From contig CAJUFC010000003.1 in the NCBI GenBank assembly GCA_910585565.1, forward strand, positions 1 through 13,225: DNA of 13,225 bases, written 5' to 3'. A program made the position numbers and the translations under genes. This document shows, piece after piece, positions 6,891 through 12,302 of this stretch. Source of the DNA: an uncultured Eggerthellaceae bacterium (lineage in GTDB: Bacteria; Actinomycetota; Coriobacteriia; Coriobacteriales; Eggerthellaceae). Position 1 is the first letter of the stretch. Each line of letters starts with the position of its first letter. Under the pieces are notes generated by a model, which saw nothing but the letters and a program-made list of their open reading frames with translations, ran no database searches and was not told where the DNA came from.

Positions 6891-8798
6891 ATGCGTATCG
6901 AACTGTCTAACGTTCCCGTCTCGCTCGATGCGGTGCTGCCGGGCAACGAGCGCGCCTTCCGGCGCGAGGTTGCACGAGCATGCGGCATCAAGGCGAGCGA
7001 GCTGCGCGATATCCAGCTCGTGCGCAAGAGCGTGGACGCGCGCAAGAAGGCGAACGTGCATATGGTGTTGACCGTGGCTGCTGACGTGTCGGATGACCTG
7101 GCGGCATCAGGCGGGGGCGGTGCGGGCGGCAGCGCTGGCGGCGCTGCGGCCGGTAAGGACGCTGCTGCCGAGGGCGCCGACGCTGCAGCGCTGGCGGCAC
7201 TGAGGAAGCGCCTGCGCAAGGGCGTGAACGTCAAGCCGTATGAGGAGCCGGAAGCGCTTGCGGCGCCCGACCTGAGCGCGGTGGCGGCGCGTTCGGGATA
7301 CCGGCGGCCTGTCGTGGTCGGCGCTGGCCCGGCAGGGCTGTTTGCGGCGCTCTATCTGGCGCGCGCTGGCTTGGCACCCCTCGTCGTCGAGCGGGGACGG
7401 CCGGTCGAACAGCGCATGCGCGATGTCGAGGCGTTTGCAGGTGGCGGTGCGCTCGACCCGCATTCCAACGTGCAGTTTGGCGAGGGCGGCGCGGGCACGT
7501 TCTCAGACGGCAAGCTCAACACCGGCACGAAAAGCCCGCATATCCGGCATGTGCTGGAAGAGTTCGTGGCTGCGGGCGCCCCGGCGGACATTCTCGTCGA
7601 CGCCAAGCCGCACATCGGCACCGACCTGTTGCCGGGCGTCGTGCGCAATGTGCGCAAGCGCATCGAGGAGGCAGGCGGCGAGTTCCGGTTCGAAACGCAG
7701 CTCGTTGGCCTCGTCATGAGGGATGGCGCCGTTGCTGGCGTCGAGCTACGCGACGTGTCCCGCGGCGACTCACGGGGGAGTGAGCCCGGCGATGGGGCAG
7801 CGGCTGGCGGCAGGGTGGCGGCCGCTGCCGACGCCGCACCTTCCACATATACCGTAGAGACCGACGCGGTCGTGCTCGCCATCGGGCATTCGGCGCGCGA
7901 CACCTATGCGATGCTGTGCGATGCGGCGGTGACGATGGAGCGCAAGCCGTTCGCGGTGGGCGTGCGCATCGAGCATCGGCAGCACGATATCGACCGCGCG
8001 CAGTACGGCAGCGCGGCCGGGCATCCGGCATTGGGCGCAGCCGACTACAAGCTGGCGGTGCACAACGCCGACGGGCGTGGCGTCTACACGTTTTGCATGT
8101 GTCCGGGCGGCACCGTCGTCGCGGCTGCCAGCGAGGAGGGCGGGCTGTGCGTGAACGGCATGAGCGTGCACGCCCGCGACGGGGAGAATGCCAACAGCGC
8201 GTTGCTGGTGGAAGTGAAGCCGGCCGACCTGCCCGGCGATGACGTCGGCGCGGGCATTGCGTTCCAGCGCGAGATGGAGCGCCGTGCCTACGAGCTCGGC
8301 CAGTCGCGCGGCAAGCCGCCCTATACCGCACCGGCGCAGACGGTGGGCGACTTCCTTGCGGGGGCCAAAGCCGCGCAAGAGGCTGCAGCGCAGGGTGCCA
8401 AAGCCGCGCAAGGCGCCGCGGCTGCGTTCGCCATCTCCCACGAGTCCTGCAAGCCCAGCAAGACCGTCACTCCCAGCTATCCGCGTGGCGTCGAATGGTG
8501 TGACCTGCATGCCTGCTTGCCGCCCTTCGTGGCCGAGGCCATCACGCAGGCGCTGCCACAGCTCGATTGCAAGCTGCATGGGTTTGCCGACCAGAGTGCG
8601 GTCATGACTGGCGTCGAGCCGCGCAGCTCGTCTCCCGTGCGCATCGTGCGCGACCGCGAGACGCTGCAGTCGGTGTCTGCGGGCGGCCTCTACCCAGCCG
8701 GAGAAGGCGCTGGTTACGCCGGCGGCATCATGAGCGCCGCCACCGACGGCCTCCGCTGCGCCCAATCTCTCACCGCCCGCTACGCCTCCGCCAGCTAG
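6891..8798 (+). CDS. COG2509-type FAD-dependent dehydrogenase
   Basis: This encodes a 635-residue flavoprotein of the uncharacterised COG2509 dehydrogenase family; substrate and partner are unknown. An N-terminal alpha/beta domain (about 1-66, containing IKASELRDIQLVRKSVDARK) precedes the FAD Rossmann motif VVVGAGPAGLFAAL, with GAGPAG at 144-149. The family-typical VQFGEGGAGTFSDGKLNTGT then follows, as does the C-terminal GLYPAGEGAGYAGGIMSAATDG, which binds FAD. The ATG at 6891 is preceded by AAGGCGAGGGG (6876-6886). Three low-complexity Ala/Gly insertions are visible, at about residues 74-100, 292-320 and 490-513; the last is a tandem repeat. It follows the HI0933-type gene by 25 bp and probably shares its transcript, so the two may act on related substrates, though the sequence does not show this. 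No clear terminator follows it before the operator at 8819. Confidence 0.88.
   Translation: MRIELSNVPVSLDAVLPGNERAFRREVARACGIKASELRDIQLVRKSVDARKKANVHMVLTVAADVSDDLAASGGGGAGGSAGGAAAGKDAAAEGADAAALAALRKRLRKGVNVKPYEEPEALAAPDLSAVAARSGYRRPVVVGAGPAGLFAALYLARAGLAPLVVERGRPVEQRMRDVEAFAGGGALDPHSNVQFGEGGAGTFSDGKLNTGTKSPHIRHVLEEFVAAGAPADILVDAKPHIGTDLLPGVVRNVRKRIEEAGGEFRFETQLVGLVMRDGAVAGVELRDVSRGDSRGSEPGDGAAAGGRVAAAADAAPSTYTVETDAVVLAIGHSARDTYAMLCDAAVTMERKPFAVGVRIEHRQHDIDRAQYGSAAGHPALGAADYKLAVHNADGRGVYTFCMCPGGTVVAAASEEGGLCVNGMSVHARDGENANSALLVEVKPADLPGDDVGAGIAFQREMERRAYELGQSRGKPPYTAPAQTVGDFLAGAKAAQEAAAQGAKAAQGAAAAFAISHESCKPSKTVTPSYPRGVEWCDLHACLPPFVAEAITQALPQLDCKLHGFADQSAVMTGVEPRSSSPVRIVRDRETLQSVSAGGLYPAGEGAGYAGGIMSAATDGLRCAQSLTARYASAS
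8364..8412 (+). repeat. 33-bp tandem repeat inside the COG2509-type gene
   Basis: GCCAAAGCCGCGCAAG occurs at 8364-8379 and again at 8397-8412, exactly 33 bp apart. In frame this gives two 11-residue units, GAKAAQEAAAQ and GAKAAQGAAAA. A copy-number change would keep the frame and lengthen or shorten an Ala-rich loop. Confidence 0.8.
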
Positions 8799-8818
8799 TC
8801 CCTCCCCGCAGTCGCCCC

Positions 8819-8863
8819 TGACTGAACAAAAATGTTCAATGACTGAACATTTTTGTTCAGTCA
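8819..8863. promoter_or_regulatory. nested palindromic operator upstream of the first AAA/DUF4143 gene
   Basis: A perfect 20-bp inverted repeat joins 8819-8838 (TGACTGAACAAAAATGTTCA) and 8844-8863, with the 5-bp spacer ATGAC. Each arm is itself a palindromic site of the form TGAAC-N6-GTTCA, and TGACTGAACA recurs at 8819 and 8840, 21 bp apart (two helical turns). The second arm ends 6 bp before the -10 box at 8870. It looks like a paired operator able to bind two dimers and block transcription. It could also be the stem of a terminator for the upstream gene, but the arm symmetry fits an operator better. Confidence 0.65.
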
Positions 8864-8869
8864 TTGGGA

Positions 8870-8875
8870 TAGAAT
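8870..8875 (+). promoter_or_regulatory. -10 box for the first AAA/DUF4143 gene
   Basis: TAGAAT (5/6) is followed by a leader of about 26-33 nt containing TAAGGAT (8898-8904) 4 nt before the ATG at 8909. No good -35 is found; the expected position lies inside the palindrome, so a bound protein there would compete with RNA polymerase. Confidence 0.45.
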
Positions 8876-8908
8876 GGAGAAAACGGGATTCTCGACATAA
8901 GGATCGTC

Positions 8909-10090
8909 ATGATGCATTCCTTTCGCAGGGATATCGTCGCGACGCTCGTTGGGCGTATGGGTGAGCAGCGACGGTTTATTCAGGTGGTTTCGGGGCCGCG
9001 ACAGACCGGCAAGACGACCGCCATCGTGCAGGCTCTCGAGGGTCTTTCGCTGCCGAGCGCATTTGTCCAGGCGGGGGCCGAGCCCCAGTCGTCGCGCGAT
9101 TGGCTGCGGCGCGAATGGTCGCAGGCCAGGGCGCTTGCGTCTGATGGTCCAGCCATCCTCGTGGTTGATGAGGTGCAGCTCGTGGAGCAATGGTCTGCTG
9201 TCGTCAAAGAACTCTGGGACGAAGACACGCGACTTGGCATCGATTTGCGTGTCATCCTGAGCGGTTCGTCGTCACTGCTTCTCCGCAAGGGCCTCACCGA
9301 GGGACTGACCGGCCGCTTCGAGCTGCTTCAATGCTATCAGTGGGATTTGCGCGAATGTCAGGAGGCATTTGGCTTCACCTTGGAAGAATATCTGTATTTC
9401 GGGGGCTATCCGGGTGCAGCCTCGTTTGCGGGCGACAAGGAGCGATGGATCGACTATATGCAGCAGTCCGTCATCGCGCCCAGCGTGCTCAAGGATGTCG
9501 TTGCGCTTGACCGGGTGACAAAGCCGGCGCTCATGGAGGCGCTGTTCACGCTGGGAGCTGCCTATTCGGGTCAGGAGATGTCCTATAGAAAGCTCATGGG
9601 ACAGCTGGACGATGCTGGCAACGCTACCACCATCGCTCACTATCTCGAGCTGCTGCGGGATGCAGGGTTGATGGCAGGACTGCAAAAGTACGCCCCCAAG
9701 CTCCTCAAGAGCCGGGCTTCGTCGCCGCGGCTCGTGACGTTTGATACCTCCTTGATGGTGGCGAGCTATGGGCCGTTCCGCGCGTCTCTCTTGGTCGAGC
9801 CTGACCGACGCGGGCATCTGGTGGAGTGTGCCGTGGGTGCCTATCTGCTCAGGCGCGGGCTGCGGGAGCATTTTGATGTGCAGTGGTGGCGCGATGGGGC
9901 CGACGAAGTGGACTTTGTCCTTTCCAGTGGAGAGGCGCTCACTGCGATTGAGGTCAAAAGCGGACGCATTAAGAACACAAAGGGTCTCGACTCGTTCTGC
10001 GCGCGGTTCCCAGTCACGAAGACCATCGTCGTTGGCTCGCCTGCAGCGCCCCTTGGCGCATTCTTGCGAGGCGAGATTGCGCTCTTTTAA
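8909..10090 (+). CDS. AAA ATPase with DUF4143 C-terminal domain (first copy)
   Basis: This 393-residue cytoplasmic protein belongs to the AAA_14/DUF4143 family, which is widespread in gut bacteria and has no settled function. The N-terminal ATPase domain has Walker A GPRQTGKTT (29-37), Walker B ILVVDE (83-88) and an ILSGSSS sensor-like segment. A middle region (about 215-255, MSYRKLMGQL to YLELLRDAGL) looks like a winged helix. The C-terminus has the arrangement of a PD-(D/E)xK nuclease fold: Glu306, Asp335 in DEVDFVL, and Glu348-x-Lys350 in AIEVKSG. Whether it cuts nucleic acid is not known. ATG 8909 follows TAAGGAT; a second ATG follows directly at 8912. GC content is lower than in the neighbouring housekeeping genes, and the gene faces a diverged relative across a repeat-bearing gap, both consistent with horizontal acquisition. 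Confidence 0.85.
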   Translation: MMHSFRRDIVATLVGRMGEQRRFIQVVSGPRQTGKTTAIVQALEGLSLPSAFVQAGAEPQSSRDWLRREWSQARALASDGPAILVVDEVQLVEQWSAVVKELWDEDTRLGIDLRVILSGSSSLLLRKGLTEGLTGRFELLQCYQWDLRECQEAFGFTLEEYLYFGGYPGAASFAGDKERWIDYMQQSVIAPSVLKDVVALDRVTKPALMEALFTLGAAYSGQEMSYRKLMGQLDDAGNATTIAHYLELLRDAGLMAGLQKYAPKLLKSRASSPRLVTFDTSLMVASYGPFRASLLVEPDRRGHLVECAVGAYLLRRGLREHFDVQWWRDGADEVDFVLSSGEALTAIEVKSGRIKNTKGLDSFCARFPVTKTIVVGSPAAPLGAFLRGEIALF

Positions 10091-10190
10091 CGAGCGCCGC
10101 TCTCCGGGGCAAGCATATCGTCGCTGTCGTGGTCGATTATGACTCTGTACTGCCGAAACGTATCAATTCCAGAGCAAATTCTAGCAGGTA

Positions 10191-10267
10191 TGCATATTTT
10201 CCAAGCCTATTTCGGCTTCAGATGCATATTTTCCAGACTTATTTGGTCTACTTTTGCATATTTTCCA
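10191..10267. repeat. three-copy array with exact 32-bp period
   Basis: TGCATATTTTCCA occurs at 10191, 10223 and 10255, exactly 32 bp apart. After it, copy 1 has AAGCC (10203-10207) paired with GGCTT (10214-10218), and copy 2 has AGAC (10235-10238) paired with GTCT (10246-10249). Both stems begin 12 nt into the unit and flank a TATTT loop, so the stem bases differ but pairing is kept. The array is AT-rich and lies in the 239-bp gap between the convergent ATPase genes. The gap shows no gene otherwise, apart from a short coding-like minus-strand stretch near 10087-10180. Repeats this short, and the absence of cas genes, argue against CRISPR. Confidence 0.8.
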
Positions 10268-10329
10268 AGGTTGGCGACGAAAGCGACAGGGTAGACGGTT
10301 GCCCTTGGCGCCGGCTTGCGCTCCCGCTG

Positions 10330-11670
10330 CTATACGAACAGCGGGGAGGCGATGAGGTCTTTGGCGAGACAGAAGGCTGCGTAGAGGGGGATGCTCTTGA
10401 AGGGGCCTTCTTGGCCGAAGTTCTTGGCGCTCAGGCGCACGATGGCATCGGGGCTGTATTTCTTGCGGTATGCCTCGAGGCTGTTGGAGCGCACGTTGGT
10501 GCCCGATTTGACCTCAATGGGCACGATGTCTCCTGCACGGTTGCGAGCGATGAAGTCAACCTCTTGTTTGCTCGCAGTGCCCCAGTAGAAGGGCCGCACG
10601 TCACTGGCGGCCAGCTGCTGCATCACGTAGCTTTCCGACAAGGCGCCTCTGAATATAGCGCCCTTGCTGTTCTGGGGCGCGAGGTCTGTCGGCAGCGCGT
10701 CATAGGACGATGCGAGCAGGCCCGTGTCTGCCCGGTAGAGCTTGAAGCTGTCTTTGTCTTCGAACGAGCGCAGGGGCGCGAGCGGTTCGCTCACTCTCGT
10801 GCAGACAGAAACCACCGCCGCTGCCGCCAGCCACGCTATGGGCTCTTTATACAGAGAGGCCCGACCGCCGCTGCGCACCGCCTTGTACTGAAACTTGCTG
10901 TTCTCCTTGGCCAGCTGGCTGGGGATGCTGTCCCACACGTCGATGATCTGGGGGACGATGGATGTGGGGGCATGCTTGGCAATGTCCGCGATGTATGCCT
11001 GGTCGATTTCGTTCTGCTTCGAGCTGGCGGCGGCGTAGGCGCCTTGCGTCCCGCGCGGCAGCTCGTCGACGAACGACCGCACCACATCAGGCATGCCGCC
11101 GACCAGTAGGTACTCGCGGTAGAGGTCGAGTGCGTGCTCGTGCAGGGGGCAGCGCTCCAGCGACGCGTAGCAGTTCTCGATGAGGCTGCACAGCCGCTCT
11201 TCGCCGCGCGCCCACAGGTATTCTTCGAATGAGAGCGGATGCATGCGCATCATGTCGACCTTGCCAACGGGGAATGATCCGCTTTCTCGCAACTTGACGC
11301 CCAGCAGGCTGCCTGCCGCCGCAACAGGATATTCGGGCGCGTTCTCGCGGAAGTATTTGAGCGACGTGAGCGCCCGCTCGCAGAGCTGCACCTCGTCGAG
11401 CACGAGCAGCGTCTTGCGTGGCACGATGTCTTTGCTGACGAGAGCTTCGATGGAAGAAACGATGCGCTTGGGCTCGAGGGAGCCCTCGAAGATGTCTGTC
11501 GCTGCGGCGTTGCGCGAGAAGTCGAGGTGCACATAGCCGTCGAAGGCGCCTGTGCCAAACCGCTCGAGGGTGTAGGTCTTTCCCACCTGTCGGGCGCCAA
11601 ACAAGAGCAACGGCTTGCGGTCGGCGCTGTCCCTCCACGCCAAGAGCTTCGACTCGATAAGCCTTTTCAT
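10330..11670 (-). CDS. AAA ATPase with DUF4143 C-terminal domain (second copy)
   Basis: This 446-residue protein has the same architecture as the first copy but is very diverged in sequence. Walker A is GARQVGKT (25-32), Walker B LLVLDE (88-93), and the sensor-like segment AAAGSLLG is at 117-124. The C-terminal PD-(D/E)xK-like core has Asp372 in EVDFIA and Glu386-x-Lys388 in IEVKSG. Between them lies a family-typical segment with YREYLLVGGMPDVV and a probable winged-helix region. The start MKRLIESK at 11670 is chosen because GAGAGAGGG lies just upstream and the best promoter places the transcript start near 11691. The in-frame ATG at 11706 would then lie upstream of the transcript. Function is unknown; roles proposed for relatives, such as defence or DNA metabolism, are not supported by anything visible here. 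It converges with the first copy. Confidence 0.87.
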   Translation of the reverse strand: MKRLIESKLLAWRDSADRKPLLLFGARQVGKTYTLERFGTGAFDGYVHLDFSRNAAATDIFEGSLEPKRIVSSIEALVSKDIVPRKTLLVLDEVQLCERALTSLKYFRENAPEYPVAAAGSLLGVKLRESGSFPVGKVDMMRMHPLSFEEYLWARGEERLCSLIENCYASLERCPLHEHALDLYREYLLVGGMPDVVRSFVDELPRGTQGAYAAASSKQNEIDQAYIADIAKHAPTSIVPQIIDVWDSIPSQLAKENSKFQYKAVRSGGRASLYKEPIAWLAAAAVVSVCTRVSEPLAPLRSFEDKDSFKLYRADTGLLASSYDALPTDLAPQNSKGAIFRGALSESYVMQQLAASDVRPFYWGTASKQEVDFIARNRAGDIVPIEVKSGTNVRSNSLEAYRKKYSPDAIVRLSAKNFGQEGPFKSIPLYAAFCLAKDLIASPLFV

Positions 11671-11697
11671 GTCTGGGCCCTCTCTCTGAACGGGGCA

Positions 11698-11726
11698 AAT
11701 ATGCAAAACCCTGAAATAAATGTTAA
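11698..11726 (-). promoter_or_regulatory. promoter of the second AAA/DUF4143 gene
   Basis: On the minus strand TTAACA (11726-11721, 5/6) is separated by 17 bp from CATATT (11703-11698, 4/6). The predicted start is near 11691, giving a leader of about 21 nt that contains GAGAGAGGG. The spacer is filled by one arm of the long palindrome (11703-11722), so an operator protein bound there would directly block RNA polymerase. Confidence 0.6.
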
Positions 11727-11784
11727 ATCTAACACTTTTTTCCGGAAATAAGTGTTGAATCTTGCATTTATTTCAGGGTTTTGC
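11703..11784. promoter_or_regulatory. nested palindromic operator of the second AAA/DUF4143 gene
   Basis: A perfect 20-bp inverted repeat joins GCAAAACCCTGAAATAAATG (11703-11722) and 11765-11784. Inside it lies a 26-bp near-perfect palindrome, 11731-11756, centred on TTTCCGGAAA with one mismatch per half. The segment also contains a direct repeat: GAAATAA(A/G)TGTT(A/G)AATCT begins at 11713 and again at 11745, exactly 32 bp apart. It overlaps the promoter spacer. The layout parallels the operator of the first ATPase gene but the sequence differs. Confidence 0.7.
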
Positions 11785-11869
11785 TTACGCATAGGGTGGT
11801 GATGGACGCGTTGCAGAGGGGGCGTGGATTTGCTGTGGTTGGTGACGGCGGTGGAAATTTTGTGCACAC

Positions 11870-11875
11870 TATAAT
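11870..11875 (+). promoter_or_regulatory. perfect TATAAT box upstream of the 100-bp hairpin element
   Basis: TATAAT matches the consensus at all six positions, but no good -35 is seen at 16-18 bp. A transcript from it would start near 11882 and run through the element at 11927-12026 to the terminator at 12068-12097, giving an RNA of about 215 nt. Nothing else recognisable is seen in 11785-11869. Confidence 0.4.
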
Positions 11876-11926
11876 GTTCATTCGAGTTTTGGTGACGAGG
11901 GTAGGGGAATCATGTAGTATGTAATA

Positions 11927-12026
11927 TTGCCTAAGTCAATTGAATAATGACCACTTAGCGGAGACGCTTAGCAATAAGCGCCTGTTCACTTATACCGCTA
12001 ATTGGTTATGAGGTTGACTTAGGCAA
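11927..12026. repeat. 100-bp self-complementary element with 13-bp terminal inverted repeats
   Basis: TTGCCTAAGTCAA (11927-11939) and TTGACTTAGGCAA (12014-12026) are perfect inverted repeats. Inside, CCACTTAGCGG (11951-11961) pairs with CCGCTAATTGG (11995-12005) at 10 of 11 positions, with several more pairs outside that. At the top, CGCTTA and TAAGCG (11965-11980) enclose a GCAA tetraloop. Most of the element can fold into one long hairpin. No open reading frame or clear target-site duplication is seen. It also contains TTAGCA-17 bp-TATACC (11969-11974 and 11992-11997... approximate), a possible promoter. It could be a structured RNA, a small non-autonomous mobile element or an invertible segment. 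Confidence 0.55.
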
Positions 12027-12067
12027 AGGCAACGGGACGGGCGCTTTTGCATATCGCATATATATGT

Positions 12068-12097
12068 GGCGCACTCCTGTTGGGGATGCGCCTTTTT
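12068..12097 (+). terminator. intrinsic terminator upstream of the surface-protein gene
   Basis: GGCGCA (12068-12073) pairs with TGCGCC (12087-12092), and TCC/GGA inside extends the stem past a bulged C. TTTTT follows (12093-12097), then a second T-run at 12101-12105. It lies 206 bp before the next start codon. It probably ends the RNA that starts near 11882, or acts as a conditional terminator in the surface-gene leader. Confidence 0.7.
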
Positions 12098-12158
12098 CTG
12101 TTTTTGGGCATCCCTGGCTTTGTTGAACAGCGCTTGCGCGAGCAGGCGCAAAAAGAAA

Positions 12159-12264
12159 GGCGCGCGATCCTCTTTCGCTTGGCAGCAGAAGGATCACGCA
12201 CCTTGTGGCATTGGCCCCTCTGACGAGGGTCCTCCGCGTGCACCATTGTACCTTCCCGCGGAGG
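12159..12264 (+). other. hairpin-rich leader of the surface-protein gene
   Basis: Three successive inverted repeats are visible. Segment 12159-12171 pairs with 12190-12202 at 11 of 13 positions. CCCTC (12216-12220) pairs with GAGGG (12225-12229) around TGAC. CCTCCGCG (12231-12238) pairs perfectly with CGCGGAGG (12257-12264). No coding potential was seen in 12098-12302. I do not recognise a riboswitch class; the stretch may be a folded 5' untranslated region. Confidence 0.4.
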
Positions 12265-12302
12265 CTTTCGCCAGAGAGGCCACAGAAGGGAAGGGAATTG
12301 TC

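Noticed and set aside
10191..10267. CRISPR array
   Set aside because: The conserved part is only 13 bp, the intervening segments are partly conserved and self-pairing rather than unique spacers, and no cas genes are present.
11927..12026. Integron attC site
   Set aside because: The ends read GCCTAAG and CTTAGGC rather than the required RYYYAAC and GTTRRRY, and no integrase is near.
12111..12130. Insertion-sequence end, suggested by TGGCTTTGTTGAACA
   Set aside because: No matching inverted end, transposase or target duplication is found nearby.
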